NCBI GenBank assembly: GCA_964410625.1
Contig: CAYPHY010000021.1
Span: forward strand, 13,966 to 77,965
Length of the DNA: 64,000 nucleotides
From: CAYPHY01 sp964410625
GTDB lineage: Bacteria; Chloroflexota; Anaerolineae; Promineifilales; Promineifilaceae
Reading direction: 5' to 3'
The notes under the pieces are model-generated. The model worked only from the letters and a program-made list of their open reading frames with translations. It searched no databases and had not been told where the DNA came from. Within the stretch, counting starts at the first letter, position 1, and every line of letters starts with the position of its first letter. Positions 24,481-33,523 of this stretch are shown here, one piece after another. The translations under genes were made by a program, and so were the position numbers.

Positions 24481-25572
24481 ATGGCCCAATTGACTCAGCG
24501 TATCACGCTAAAAGACAAGGACATAGATTGGATCGGTATTGCCCTGTGGCTCTTCCGAGCCGTAATCATTGGCTTGGTTCTCTACGGTACCTTTGCCAAG
24601 CTTTTCTTAAACCGTGGCACCACCTATACGGGTGATGATTGGATTGATTTTATTGCCTCTGGTCTATCACAGGGGGGATTATACGCGCTCATCGCCCTCG
24701 GTTATACGATGGTTTACGGCATATTATTCATGATTAATTTCGCCCACGGTGAATTTTTTATGTCGGGGGCAATGACATCTACTATCCTGGTTGCCGGGCC
24801 ATTGGCCGCCTCCGGCTTTTTAGATTCGTACCCCATTATCGGCCTCATCCTCATCCTCGTTGTTTCTATGTTTACCTCGGTCGTGGTGGCCTTGTTGACT
24901 GAGCGCATTGCTTACCGGCCGTTGCGTCGTGCCCCACGCCTGGTGCCACTGATCACCGCCATTGGTGCATCCTTCTTCTGGCAATACTTCTTCGCCGGTC
25001 TCTTTGGCACCGCCATCAAACCCTTCCCCGTCCCAGAAATTCTGCAAGGGCGCGTGTTCATCTTCGGGCTTGATTTCTTAAAAACCCGCGTCGTCGTCAT
25101 GGCAATTAGCATCCTGATGTTGATTGGTCTGTATCTATTTGTGATGCGTACCCGCACAGGAAAGGCGATCCGCGCGGTGGCCGAAAATAAAGATGTGGCG
25201 GCGTTGATGGGTATTGACGTCGATCGCACGATTGCTACCACCTTTGCCATTGGCGCGGCAATGGCCGGGGCCGCGGCCGTCCTCTGGGGCCTCGTTTTCC
25301 AACAAGTCCATTTCTTCATGGGCTTTGTGCCGGGGATTAAGGCGTTTACGGCCGCTGTTCTTGGCGGCATTGGCAGTATCCCTGGGGCGGCGTTGGGCGG
25401 ATTGTTCCTCGGTGTGATCGAGGCCGTCGGCCCGCCGCTTTTCCTGGAAGGGTTGGGCGTACCAGGCGCGCACCAGTTGAAAGATGTAACCGCCTTTACC
25501 TTGCTGGTGCTGGTGCTGATCTTCCGCCCGCAGGGTATTCTCGGCGAACGGCTGGCGGAGACAAAGGCGTAG
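24481..25572 (+). CDS. livH: Branched-chain amino acid ABC transporter permease LivH
   Basis: 363 aa from the ATG at 24481 (GGAG upstream); a start 8 codons earlier is possible. Polytopic, with the family segment GLSQGGLYALIALGYTMVYGILFMINFAHGEFFM (about 66-99), the cytoplasmic loop RTGKAIRAVAENKDVAALMGIDVDR (the EAA-like coupling region) and the C-terminal AVLGGIGSIPGAALGGLFLGVIE. It forms the membrane channel together with the LivM protein. Confidence 0.94.
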   Translation: MAQLTQRITLKDKDIDWIGIALWLFRAVIIGLVLYGTFAKLFLNRGTTYTGDDWIDFIASGLSQGGLYALIALGYTMVYGILFMINFAHGEFFMSGAMTSTILVAGPLAASGFLDSYPIIGLILILVVSMFTSVVVALLTERIAYRPLRRAPRLVPLITAIGASFFWQYFFAGLFGTAIKPFPVPEILQGRVFIFGLDFLKTRVVVMAISILMLIGLYLFVMRTRTGKAIRAVAENKDVAALMGIDVDRTIATTFAIGAAMAGAAAVLWGLVFQQVHFFMGFVPGIKAFTAAVLGGIGSIPGAALGGLFLGVIEAVGPPLFLEGLGVPGAHQLKDVTAFTLLVLVLIFRPQGILGERLAETKA

Positions 25573-25581
25573 TTGGCGTAG

Positions 25582-25608
25582 TTATTAGAGATTGGGAGAT
25601 TAGAGATT
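25582..25608. repeat. TTAGAGATTGGGAGATTAGAG repeat
   Basis: Single-sided copy of the purine-rich family between livH and livM; no complementary half follows. Confidence 0.65.
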
Positions 25609-25627
25609 TAAAAAGGCGGATATTCGT

Positions 25628-27361
25628 ATGGGACAATTGAACCTCTCTAATACGATTCGTATGGGTTTGTTGGCCGGGTTGGTGGTGCTGGGCATCAGCA
25701 TCATTGGGATGGTTGTGGCGTTCGATGAACGGCCGATTGTCATCGGTTGGGTGACGCTCGGCGAGGTTTTATTATTCGGCGCCTCAGCTTTCGTTGGTTA
25801 TAGGGTGGCCAGCGACTATGATAGCGGCAGGAAACAACCAGTGGCCGCGCTGATCAGAGGGTTGGTGGCCGGATTGGCCACCGGTCTGCCCCCCGTTTTG
25901 CTTGTCCTGCTGACATTGGCCTGGCCCAACATTCGCAGCTATTTTGTCAATGTATCGCCCGCATTGGTTGATGTGCTGACCTTCGGCCGTGATAATTTGC
26001 AAGGCAGCCTGTTGCTAGTGGCGAGCATGGGGGTGTTGGGGCTACTGGGCGCGCTGTTTTATTTGCTGCCGAGGCGTATTCAACGGCCGATCTTTACCGG
26101 GCTGGCCGCTACCTTGCTCATCGGTGTTTTCTCCGAGGTCCCACTCAACATCCTGCGCCAGATTGCCTCGCGCCAATTAATTGCGTCCCTCTTTGGTACC
26201 AAAGGTATGACTGTCCTGGCGGCCGTGTGGGTCTTTATTATTGCAGCATTGCTCTCCTTTGTGTGGAGTGCCTGGGGAGCAGCCCGTTACCGGCAGTTCA
26301 AGGCCGGATTGTCACCACAGCAACAGAAGCAGACCAGTTGGATTGTGCGCATCCTGGGACTCGCCGTATTGTTGATTTTGCCCTGGATTTCCGGTGTGTT
26401 TCTGACCGACATCCTCGACCGCGTTGGCATCTTTATCTTGATGGGCTTAGGTCTGAATATCGTTGTTGGCTTTGCCGGACTGCTCGACCTCGGATATGTC
26501 GCCTTTTTTGCGATAGGCGCATATACGATGGGCTTGATGACGTCAACTGGTGAGTTGGGCCTGGGGCTTCCCTTTTGGGTCGCCTTGCCTATCTCGGTGG
26601 TGGCCTCGACGGTAGCCGGTATTATTTTAGGTATTCCTGTGTTGCGCGTGCGCGGCGACTATCTGGCGATTATCACCCTCGGTTTTGGCGAGATTATCCG
26701 CGTCCTGGTCCGTTCAGACCTATTGAAGGGCGTGATTGGCGGCGCACAGGGGATTTTGCAGATCGGCCGTCCGGAAGTCGGCAGCTTCACCTTTATCCAA
26801 CCACAACACTATTACTATCTAATCCTCGCCGGTTGCTTCCTGGCCGCTTTTGTTTCCTGGCGACTGCGTGATGCACGGCTGGGCAGGCGTTGGATGGCGA
26901 TGCGCGAGGATGAATCGGTCGCGGAGGCGGTTGGTATCCATCTGGTGAACACGAAGTTGCTCGCCTTCGCCATTGGTGCGGCCTTCTCTGGCCTGGCCGG
27001 GGCGATCTTTGCTTCCCGCCTCGGTTCCATCTTCCCCAACAGTTTTGAACTGCTCATTTCACTCAGCGTGCTGGCGTTGATCATCGTTGGTGGGATGGGT
27101 AGCCTGCCCGGCGTGATCGTCGGCGCATTTGTCCTGGTTGGGATGCCGGAGCTACTGCGCGAGTTTGAGGAGTATCGCCTGTTGATGTATGGGGTGTTGC
27201 TCATCGCCACCATGCTCTTGCGGCCGGAAGGTCTCTGGCCTTCGCCCATTCGTCGCCTGGAGTTGCATGCACAAATGGATGAGACTACCGGCCGGGTGGG
27301 TGAGGCGGAAACAGAGGTGGAACCATCCAACGTTCCCCAAGAAGTACAGCCGATTGTTTAG
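25628..27361 (+). CDS. livM: Branched-chain amino acid ABC transporter permease LivM with extended N-terminus
   Basis: 577 aa, much longer than the usual 300-420 aa. The C-terminal ~330 residues are classic LivM: MGLGLNIVVGFAGLLDLGYVAFFAIGAYT (about 275-303), GDYLAIITLGFGEIIRVL, AMREDESVAEAVGIHLVNTKLLAF (coupling loop) and GGMGSLPGVIVGAF. The N-terminal ~235 residues contain about six further hydrophobic helices without clear similarity to known domains. GGGTTTGT-type spacing gives no strong ribosome site; the ATG at 25628 is the most upstream in frame. Confidence 0.9.
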   Translation: MGQLNLSNTIRMGLLAGLVVLGISIIGMVVAFDERPIVIGWVTLGEVLLFGASAFVGYRVASDYDSGRKQPVAALIRGLVAGLATGLPPVLLVLLTLAWPNIRSYFVNVSPALVDVLTFGRDNLQGSLLLVASMGVLGLLGALFYLLPRRIQRPIFTGLAATLLIGVFSEVPLNILRQIASRQLIASLFGTKGMTVLAAVWVFIIAALLSFVWSAWGAARYRQFKAGLSPQQQKQTSWIVRILGLAVLLILPWISGVFLTDILDRVGIFILMGLGLNIVVGFAGLLDLGYVAFFAIGAYTMGLMTSTGELGLGLPFWVALPISVVASTVAGIILGIPVLRVRGDYLAIITLGFGEIIRVLVRSDLLKGVIGGAQGILQIGRPEVGSFTFIQPQHYYYLILAGCFLAAFVSWRLRDARLGRRWMAMREDESVAEAVGIHLVNTKLLAFAIGAAFSGLAGAIFASRLGSIFPNSFELLISLSVLALIIVGGMGSLPGVIVGAFVLVGMPELLREFEEYRLLMYGVLLIATMLLRPEGLWPSPIRRLELHAQMDETTGRVGEAETEVEPSNVPQEVQPIV

Positions 27362-27375
27362 GAAGCGAACGGCAA

Positions 27376-27490
27376 ATGGTGAGCGGTAGTAGGAGAGTGG
27401 GAGACTAAGAGATTAAGAGACTGGAGATTGATTACCGGTAACCGATTACTGCTTACTGCCCACTGTCAACTGTTTACTGCCAACCATCTA
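27376..27490. repeat. Composite repeat between livM and livG
   Basis: GGGAGACTAAGAGATTAAGAG units, then GATTACCGGTAACCGATTACTG and ACTGCCCACTGTCAACTGTTTAC units. Several repeat families are joined head to tail. Confidence 0.7.
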
Positions 27491-27517
27491 CTATTCAACA
27501 GAGGTTTTTATATGCGG

Positions 27518-27561
27518 TAACACGTCACGATAAATGAAAAATCCGCGTTATCCGCATAACC
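27518..27561. repeat. GGTAACACGTCACG / ATCCGCGTTATCCGC short repeat
   Basis: CCGCGTTATCCGCATAACC units resembling the copy near 12228; lies just before the ribosome site of livG. Confidence 0.5.
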
Positions 27562-27577
27562 ATTTTCTGAGGAGACA

Positions 27578-28396
27578 ATGCCAGCCATTCTTGAAGCCCA
27601 AAATGTGACGAAACGCTTTGGCGGCTTGATCGCTGTAAATAATCTGAGCGTCACCATTGAGCGCGGCGCAATCGCCAGTATTATTGGCCCTAATGGAGCC
27701 GGGAAGACCACTTTCTTCAATTGCATCACCGGCTTTTACCAGATTGACGAGGGCAGCATCACCTTTGACGGCCAATCCCTCAAGGGGAAGTCGCCGGATG
27801 CCATTGTTTACCTGGGACTGGCGCGAACCTACCAGAACATTCGCCTCTTTTCCTATATGACGGCGATTGAGAATATCCTCGCTGGGATGGAGCCTCAGCT
27901 AAATTCTACCTGGTTGGGCGCTTTGTTCCGCACCCGCCATACAGCGCAAGAAGAGGAAGAGTCGCTGGCCGAGGCGAACCGGCTGCTCAACTTTGTGGGC
28001 TTGCGCGGCCGAGGTGACAGCCTGGCCCGCAACTTGCCCTATGGTGACCAACGACGTTTGGAGATCGCCCGCGCCCTGGCCAGCAAACCGAAGCTACTCT
28101 TGCTCGATGAGCCAACGGCCGGGATGAACCCGCGCGAAACGGTGGAGACAACCAATTTCATTCGCCATCTGCGGGATGAACTGGGTATCACCATCTTGAT
28201 GATCGAACATGACATGCGTGTGGTCATGGGGATTTCAGAAAACATCACCGTGCTCGACTATGGTGAGAAGATTGCCGAGGGGCCACCAAGTGAAATTCAA
28301 CGAAACCCGCGTGTGATTGAAGCGTATTTGGGGCGCGGCGCAGCGGCCGCTGTGGAAGCCCACGAGCATCAGGCGGCGGAAGCGGCCAGGGTATAA
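27578..28396 (+). CDS. livG: Branched-chain amino acid ABC transporter ATP-binding protein LivG
   Basis: 272 aa. Walker A GPNGAGKTTFFN, LivG-specific signature LPYGDQRRLEIARALASKPK, Walker B LLLLDEPTAGMNPRE and the H-loop IEHDMRVVMGISENI. The C-terminus is slightly longer than usual (an Ala/Glu-rich HEHQAAEAARV end). GAGGAG precedes the ATG. Powers LivHM uptake together with LivF, which starts 2 nt after the stop. Confidence 0.95.
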   Translation: MPAILEAQNVTKRFGGLIAVNNLSVTIERGAIASIIGPNGAGKTTFFNCITGFYQIDEGSITFDGQSLKGKSPDAIVYLGLARTYQNIRLFSYMTAIENILAGMEPQLNSTWLGALFRTRHTAQEEEESLAEANRLLNFVGLRGRGDSLARNLPYGDQRRLEIARALASKPKLLLLDEPTAGMNPRETVETTNFIRHLRDELGITILMIEHDMRVVMGISENITVLDYGEKIAEGPPSEIQRNPRVIEAYLGRGAAAAVEAHEHQAAEAARV

Positions 28397-28398
28397 CG

Positions 28399-29112
28399 AT
28401 GACACTGCTAGAAGTAGAAAACGTACATGCCTATTATGGCAATATCCATGCGCTGAAAGGCGTTAATATGACCGTGGAAAAGGGGGAGATCGTCACCCTG
28501 ATCGGCGCAAACGGCGCAGGTAAGACAACCACGCTGCGTACGATCAGCGGTCTGATGAAACCGACAACGGGCAAAGTGGCGTTGGAAGGGGATGATCTCA
28601 GCCGGTACAAAGCCCATGAATTGGCGACAAAGGGCGTGGCGATGGTCCCCGAAGGGCGCGGTATTTTTTCCAAAATGACCGTGCTGGAAAACCTGGAGAT
28701 GGGGGCCTACCAGCGGAAAGATAGGGATGGAATTGCTCAAGATTTGGAACGAGTCTATTCCATTTTCCCGCGCCTGCACGAACGTCGCACGCAGATTTCC
28801 GGCACGATGTCGGGTGGCGAACAGCAGATGCTGGCGATGGGGCGGGCGTTGATGTCACGGCCGCGCCTGTTGTTGATGGATGAGCCTTCGATGGGCCTGG
28901 CTCCCGTACTGGTCGAGGCGATTTTTGACACGATTAAGATGATTAATGAAGAAGGCACAACGGTCTTGCTTGTTGAGCAAAACGCACAAATGGCCTTGCA
29001 GATCGCCAATCGCGGTTACGTGATTCAGACCGGCGAAATCGTTCTCAGCAACACGGCCGCCGAACTGCAAGACGACCCGATGGTACAAAAAGTCTATCTG
29101 GGCATCGAATAA
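28399..29112 (+). CDS. livF: Branched-chain amino acid ABC transporter ATP-binding protein LivF
   Basis: 237 aa. Walker A GANGAGKTTTLR, signature MSGGEQQMLAMGRALM, Walker B LLLMDEPSMGLAPVLVE, H-loop LLVEQNAQMAL (Glu-Gln type, typical of LivF). Starts 2 nt after the LivG stop, so translation is probably coupled. Last gene of the livKHMGF transcript. Confidence 0.95.
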   Translation: MTLLEVENVHAYYGNIHALKGVNMTVEKGEIVTLIGANGAGKTTTLRTISGLMKPTTGKVALEGDDLSRYKAHELATKGVAMVPEGRGIFSKMTVLENLEMGAYQRKDRDGIAQDLERVYSIFPRLHERRTQISGTMSGGEQQMLAMGRALMSRPRLLLMDEPSMGLAPVLVEAIFDTIKMINEEGTTVLLVEQNAQMALQIANRGYVIQTGEIVLSNTAAELQDDPMVQKVYLGIE

Positions 29113-29114
29113 AA

Positions 29115-29185
29115 TAAAGGGATGAGGGCTGAAGGCTGAAGGATGAGGGGTTTTCAGCCTTCATCCCTCATCCTTCATCCTTCTC
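29115..29185. repeat. GGGATGAGGGCTGAAGG inverted repeat
   Basis: Purine-rich units, a TTTT loop, then CAGCCTTCATCCCTCATCCT units. A possible terminator-like stem after livF. Confidence 0.85.
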
Positions 29186-29186
29186 C

Positions 29187-30188
29187 ATGTTGCGTTATTT
29201 TTCAGCTGAAGATGTTCGTCGCGCCTTGCCGATGGCTGAGGCGATTGAGGGTATGAAGGCGGCCTATGCGGCTTTGTCGCAGGGGCGGGCGGTGATGCCG
29301 TTGCGCGGCCGTGTGGCTGCGGCCGAAGAGGGCGTGACGCTGATGATGCCCGCCTTTCTTCCCGCGGCGGGTGAATCAGCCGAGGATGGCTCGCTGGGGA
29401 TAAAGATCGTCTCTGTTTTCCCCCACAACGGCCGTCGCGGATTGCCGCTGATCCATGCCCTGGTGTTGGCCTTTGACCCGGCCACCGGGCAACCGCTGGC
29501 GATCATGGAGGGGGGGACGCTGACCGCGATCCGTACCGGCGCGGGAGCGGGGGCGGCCACAGACATTCTGGCGCGACCGGACGCTGAAGTGGTGGCGATC
29601 CTCGGTAGTGGCGTGCAGTCGCGAACGCAGTTGGAGGCGGTTTGCACGGTGCGGTCGGTGCGTGAGGTGCGCGTCTACAGTCCGACACGCGACCATGCCG
29701 TCGCCTTTGCCACAATAATGGCCGGGCAGGGGCCGATTCCCGAAAATATTGAAGTGGTAGAGAGTCCGGCAGCGGCCGTGCGTGAGGCCGACATCATTTG
29801 TGCGGCCACAACTTCGCACACGCCGGTGTTTGACGGCCGGGACCTCAAGCGCGGCGCACACGTCAATGGCGTTGGCTCCTTTATGCCAACGATGGTGGAG
29901 ATTGATTGGGAGACAATCCGCCGCGCGTTGGTTGTGGTGGACTCGCGGGAAGCGGTGTTGGAGGAGGCGGGGGAGTTGATTGCGCCACTCAAGGATGGGC
30001 GCATGTCGGCCGACCATATTTATGCTGAACTGGGGGAGATCATCGCCGGACAGAAGGCAGGGCGGACGAGCACGGAGCAGATCACCTTCTTCAAGTCGGT
30101 GGGGGTGGCGGTGCAGGATGCGGCCGCGGCGCAGATTGTGCTGCAAAACGGTCTAAGCCAGAACATAGGTATGTTGTTGGAAGAATAA
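29187..30188 (+). CDS. Ornithine cyclodeaminase / mu-crystallin family protein
   Basis: 333 aa. Rossmann-type NAD(P) domain with VVAILGSGVQSRTQLEAV (about 131-148) and the family features EGGTLTAIRTGAGAGAATDIL, ADIICAATTSHTPVFDG and GAHVNGVGSF. Members deaminate ornithine to proline or reduce imines; which one cannot be told here. Starts directly after a repeat, without a strong ribosome site. Follows the liv operon, which could supply amino acids, but functional linkage is only suggested by proximity. Confidence 0.88.
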   Translation: MLRYFSAEDVRRALPMAEAIEGMKAAYAALSQGRAVMPLRGRVAAAEEGVTLMMPAFLPAAGESAEDGSLGIKIVSVFPHNGRRGLPLIHALVLAFDPATGQPLAIMEGGTLTAIRTGAGAGAATDILARPDAEVVAILGSGVQSRTQLEAVCTVRSVREVRVYSPTRDHAVAFATIMAGQGPIPENIEVVESPAAAVREADIICAATTSHTPVFDGRDLKRGAHVNGVGSFMPTMVEIDWETIRRALVVVDSREAVLEEAGELIAPLKDGRMSADHIYAELGEIIAGQKAGRTSTEQITFFKSVGVAVQDAAAAQIVLQNGLSQNIGMLLEE

Positions 30189-30238
30189 AACGTGGCTGAA
30201 TATGGTTGGATATTAAATAACAGGAGGAACTATCCATA

Positions 30239-31366
30239 ATGAAAAAGCCCTTAACCCTTATTGTCCTATTGCTGTTTGTGTTGGCGGCGTGTTCGGCTCC
30301 GGCGACAGAGTCTGTCACTGAGTTGCTGCCGGGTAGTTATGAACCAGCCCCAACGGAAGCGGCCGTCATAGCAGAAGAACCCGCCACCGATGAAGCGGCC
30401 AACGAAGAAGAACCCGAACCCACATGCGATCCGACCGAGTTGCCTGAGCCAGAGGAAGGCCAGGTGATGATCCGCTTTCTCAATCTCAGCGATGAAGAAG
30501 TTGTTGGCTCATGGCATGATACGGGACAGTCTCCAACGGTGCTTAGCGAATATTTCCAGTTGGAGGACCGGCACACATTCGACCAGGCAACGTTTACGGG
30601 TCACGAGTGGGTGCTGAAGAGTGAGGAAGGCCATATGTTGCTCGATTATGTCGCTTCGGCCGAGGCAAAACAGTGTGTGGTCATCTATCCCCACTTTGAG
30701 TATGGAGGCGCGGACGAGACGGAAGAGTGGGCTGAACTGAGCGACCATTATGAAACCTGTGGCAGCGGGCAGCAGCAATCGCCAATCAATCTGACCAATG
30801 CCACCGCGACCGATTTGGAGAACATCGGGTTTGAGTATGGGGAAACGGCCGTCAATATCATTAACAACGGACATACCATTCAGGTCAATGCCGTTCCAGG
30901 TAGCCACATAGTTGTCGGCGATGAAACGTACCAGTTACTTCAATTCCATTTCCACGCCCCCAGCGAGCATGTCGTGGACGGCAAGGGGTATCCGCTAGAG
31001 ATGCATCTGGTCCATCGCGGAGCAAACAATGCTTTAGCGGTGGTCGGTATATTCATTGCCGAGGGAGCGGAAAACACCGCTTTTACCCCTGTTTGGGAGG
31101 CGTTGCCCGAAGAGGAGATTGGGATCATTGCCACGGGCGCGACAATTGATCTCACCAGCTTGCTCCCGGCGGAGCAGACGGTCTATCACTACACTGGTTC
31201 ATTGACCACGCCTCCCTGCTCCGAAGAGGTGACCTGGTTGGTGATGAAAACGCCGGTTGAGATGTCGGCCGAGCAAATCGCAGCCTTTACCGAGATTGTT
31301 GACGGTAATAACCGGCTGCCGCAACCATTAAATGCGCGTAGCTTGCAGTTAGATAGCACGCCATAA
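30239..31366 (+). CDS. Alpha-class carbonic anhydrase lipoprotein with VHL-like N-terminal domain
   Basis: 375 aa. Lipobox LAAC (Cys18), Glu/Pro/Ala linker (20-72), then a beta domain (about 75-150). The beta domain resembles the von Hippel-Lindau beta domain: VMIRFLNLS, a VVGSWHD strand, TFTGHEWVLKS and a LLDYV strand parallel the VHL F-C-N-R-S, V-L-P-V-W and Y-R-G-H-L-W-L motifs. Residues 155-375 are an alpha carbonic anhydrase: SPINL, the proton-shuttle His in NNGHTIQV (H212), zinc ligands H237 and H239 (FHFHAPSEH) and H256 (EMHLVH), and the SLTTPPCSE active-site loop. It hydrates CO2 at the cell surface. AGGAGG precedes the ATG. The VHL-like call is by eye. Confidence 0.9.
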   Translation: MKKPLTLIVLLLFVLAACSAPATESVTELLPGSYEPAPTEAAVIAEEPATDEAANEEEPEPTCDPTELPEPEEGQVMIRFLNLSDEEVVGSWHDTGQSPTVLSEYFQLEDRHTFDQATFTGHEWVLKSEEGHMLLDYVASAEAKQCVVIYPHFEYGGADETEEWAELSDHYETCGSGQQQSPINLTNATATDLENIGFEYGETAVNIINNGHTIQVNAVPGSHIVVGDETYQLLQFHFHAPSEHVVDGKGYPLEMHLVHRGANNALAVVGIFIAEGAENTAFTPVWEALPEEEIGIIATGATIDLTSLLPAEQTVYHYTGSLTTPPCSEEVTWLVMKTPVEMSAEQIAAFTEIVDGNNRLPQPLNARSLQLDSTP

Positions 31367-31387
31367 TGGAGACTTAGACTTTAAGCA

Positions 31388-31457
31388 TTTGACACGAATT
31401 TCACGAATGCCACGAATACAATATGTTCGTGCTATTCGTGAAATTCGTGTCAAAAAC
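31388..31457. repeat. ACACGAATTTCACGAATGCC inverted repeat
   Basis: TTGACACGAATTTCACGAAT with, after TACAATATG, ATTCGTGAAATTCGTGTCAA. A near-perfect long hairpin between the carbonic anhydrase and oxidoreductase genes. Confidence 0.8.
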
Positions 31458-31488
31458 TATTTCAGTGTATGTCACGGTGGTGAAAAGA

Positions 31489-32664
31489 ATGACAGATTTA
31501 CCGACGGTAGATTTACCGCCGATGGCCGCAGTCGTCGTCATCGGCGGCGGCGTGATGGGGGCGAGTACGGCCTACCATCTGGCGTTGCGCGGCTGTACCG
31601 ATGTGGTCTTGCTGGAACGGCAAGACTTTTTTGGGCTGGGGGCGACGGGCAAGTGTGCTGGGGGGATTCGCTATCAGTTCAGCACCGAGGTCAATATCCG
31701 CCTCTCGCAAATCAGCCTGCCGATGCTCGACCGCTTTGAGGAGGAGACGGGACAGGCGATTGATCTACGGCGTTGTGGCTATCTCATCCTGCTGACCAAC
31801 GAGGCCGACGTCGCGCAGTTCCAACGCAATGTGGCCTTGCAACACCGGCTTGGGGTGCAGACAGAGTGGCTGGAGGGGGACGAGGTGCGGCGGCGCGTGC
31901 CATTGCTGGCGGCCGATGATGTATTGGCAGCCACCTTCCACGGCCGCGATGGGCTGGCCGATCCCAATGGAGTGGTGGCTGGTTATATCAGCGCGGGGCG
32001 GCGGTTGGGTGTGAAGGCGTATAGTGGTGTAGAGGTGATTGGCATTGAGACAGAAGCGGGACGGGTGACGGCCGTGCAGACGAATCAGGGGCGGATCGCT
32101 TGCGGCCATGTGGTCAATGCTGCCGGGCCGTGGTCGGCCGTGGTCAGCGAGATGGCCGCTGTGCCGCTGCCGGTGACGCCGATTCGCCGCCAGATGCTAA
32201 CGACAACCCCCTTGCCAGAAATTCCGCCAGACTTTCCTTTTGTGATTGACTTCGCCCAAAGCCTCTACTTTCACCGCGAGGGGGAAGGGTTGCTGACCGG
32301 TATGTCCAACCCCCATCAACAACCCGGCTTTGACGAGCGTGTGGATGAGGAGTGGGAATTGGTGCATCTGGAAGCGGCCGTTGAACGCTTGCCCCTGTTG
32401 GCGAAGGCGGGGTTACAATCCCATTGGGCGGGCCTTTACGAAGTTACCCCCGACGCCCATCCAATCATCAGCCCTGTGCCACAATTAGAGAACTATACCG
32501 TTGTCACCGGCTTCTCCGGGCATGGCTTTATGCATGGGCCGGTGGCGGGCTTGTTGACGGCCGAGATTGTGCTGGACGGCCGCGCCCACACCCTCGACAT
32601 TTCCGACTTGCGTTATGAACGCTTCACAGAAAAGCAGCTGGTGGGCGAATACAACGTCATTTAG
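31489..32664 (+). CDS. FAD-dependent oxidoreductase (DAO / sarcosine oxidase beta-type)
   Basis: 391 aa from the ATG at 31489; an upstream extension to 31423 is repeat DNA. Dinucleotide-binding motif VVVIGGGVMGASTAYHLALRG (about 14-34), then VVLLERQDFFGLGATGKCAGGIRYQFS as in sarcosine and dimethylglycine oxidase subunits, and the C-terminal FAD motif VTGFSGHGFMHGPVAGLLTAE. Oxidises a secondary or tertiary amine, such as sarcosine or an amino acid derivative. No partner subunit genes lie beside it, so it may act as a monomer. Substrate is not decidable. Confidence 0.88.
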   Translation: MTDLPTVDLPPMAAVVVIGGGVMGASTAYHLALRGCTDVVLLERQDFFGLGATGKCAGGIRYQFSTEVNIRLSQISLPMLDRFEEETGQAIDLRRCGYLILLTNEADVAQFQRNVALQHRLGVQTEWLEGDEVRRRVPLLAADDVLAATFHGRDGLADPNGVVAGYISAGRRLGVKAYSGVEVIGIETEAGRVTAVQTNQGRIACGHVVNAAGPWSAVVSEMAAVPLPVTPIRRQMLTTTPLPEIPPDFPFVIDFAQSLYFHREGEGLLTGMSNPHQQPGFDERVDEEWELVHLEAAVERLPLLAKAGLQSHWAGLYEVTPDAHPIISPVPQLENYTVVTGFSGHGFMHGPVAGLLTAEIVLDGRAHTLDISDLRYERFTEKQLVGEYNVI

Positions 32665-32789
32665 TGTTATAATAAGACGTGTTCGGTAATGAACTTTGAT
32701 GATGTCGTAACCGAAGATAAACGGCTTCTCACTGATGGGATAAAGTAGGGAAATACGTAGCAGTTCTTGGTTTATGGCAGGGATATAAA

Positions 32790-33053
32790 ATGACACTCGT
32801 TGCAAAGAAAAAACAAAAGTGGACAGTTCAACAAGTATTGGATTTGGTCAGGGAACTGCCCCCCTCTGAGCAATATCATCTATTGAGAGAGTTGAACAAG
32901 CTTGTTCAAGTGCATTTGGTATTTCCTGACCGTTCGGCCGAGGCAGTAGAGCAAGGACAACGTATGGCTCAGCAAATCCGAGATGAACTGAAAACTGCCG
33001 CTGTTGGTTCTTTAGAGGAAACAATGAGTTCTTTAAGAGGCCGAGCGTGGTAG
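32790..33053 (+). CDS. Small putative antitoxin upstream of a PIN gene
   Basis: 87 aa, unrecognised family. It has WTVQQVLDLVRELPPSEQYHLLRELNKLV, a two-helix segment often seen in small antitoxins paired with PIN toxins, and a charged C-terminus. The next gene starts at GTG 33047, overlapping the end of this one, as in VapBC-type operons. Function is inferred from context only. Confidence 0.6.
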   Translation: MTLVAKKKQKWTVQQVLDLVRELPPSEQYHLLRELNKLVQVHLVFPDRSAEAVEQGQRMAQQIRDELKTAAVGSLEETMSSLRGRAW

Positions 33054-33512
33054 CAATTGATACAGATGTCATGCTTCTTGCTTTTGCCTACCATCAAGAT
33101 AAAAGGCAAAAGATTAACGACCAGTTTTTGAACGTAGTACAGTCAATTGAACCAGCTAGTACGATCTACAATTTGATGGAGCTCTTGGGACAACCAACTG
33201 TCTTTCAATCTTGCACCAAAACAATTGGACGCTTGGCAGTCCTGGCTTATTGAGGCGTACCAGTTGACGATCATTTGGCCTTTAAATCCTGATGACCCAG
33301 AGGATGATTTTTCTTTCAAGAATGAAATATTCACTGCTCCCTTTGCAAGAATGCGATCTTACCGAATGCCATTTATGGATTCTTTAATTTTGAATCTCGC
33401 TGAGCGCACCCCTAACGTCGATCAATTTGTTACCTGGAATGCCAGACATTTTCAGAATAAATCAACGTTAGAGGTGCTTACCCCTGAAGCGTTCCTTATA
33501 CAATTCGCCTAG
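33047..33512 (+). pseudogene. PIN-domain toxin split by a frameshift
   Basis: The first frame (33047 to about 33195) gives VVAIDTDVMLLAFAYHQDK with the first PIN Asp and then NLMELLGQ with the conserved Glu. It runs out of family sense just after LGQ and ends at 33253. The next frame (+1) continues with LSFNLAPKQLDAWQSWLIEAYQLT, then FMDSLILNLAERT and FVTWNARHF, which are the C-terminal PIN motifs. Removing one base in GGACAACCAACTG near 33190-33197 rejoins both halves. Either a true frameshift mutation or a base-calling error. Confidence 0.7.
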
Positions 33513-33523
33513 TTGCTAGAAAC

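Noticed and set aside
30239..30460. Eukaryotic contamination because of the VHL-like segment
   Set aside because: The gene has a bacterial lipobox, a Shine-Dalgarno site and the same codon style as its neighbours.
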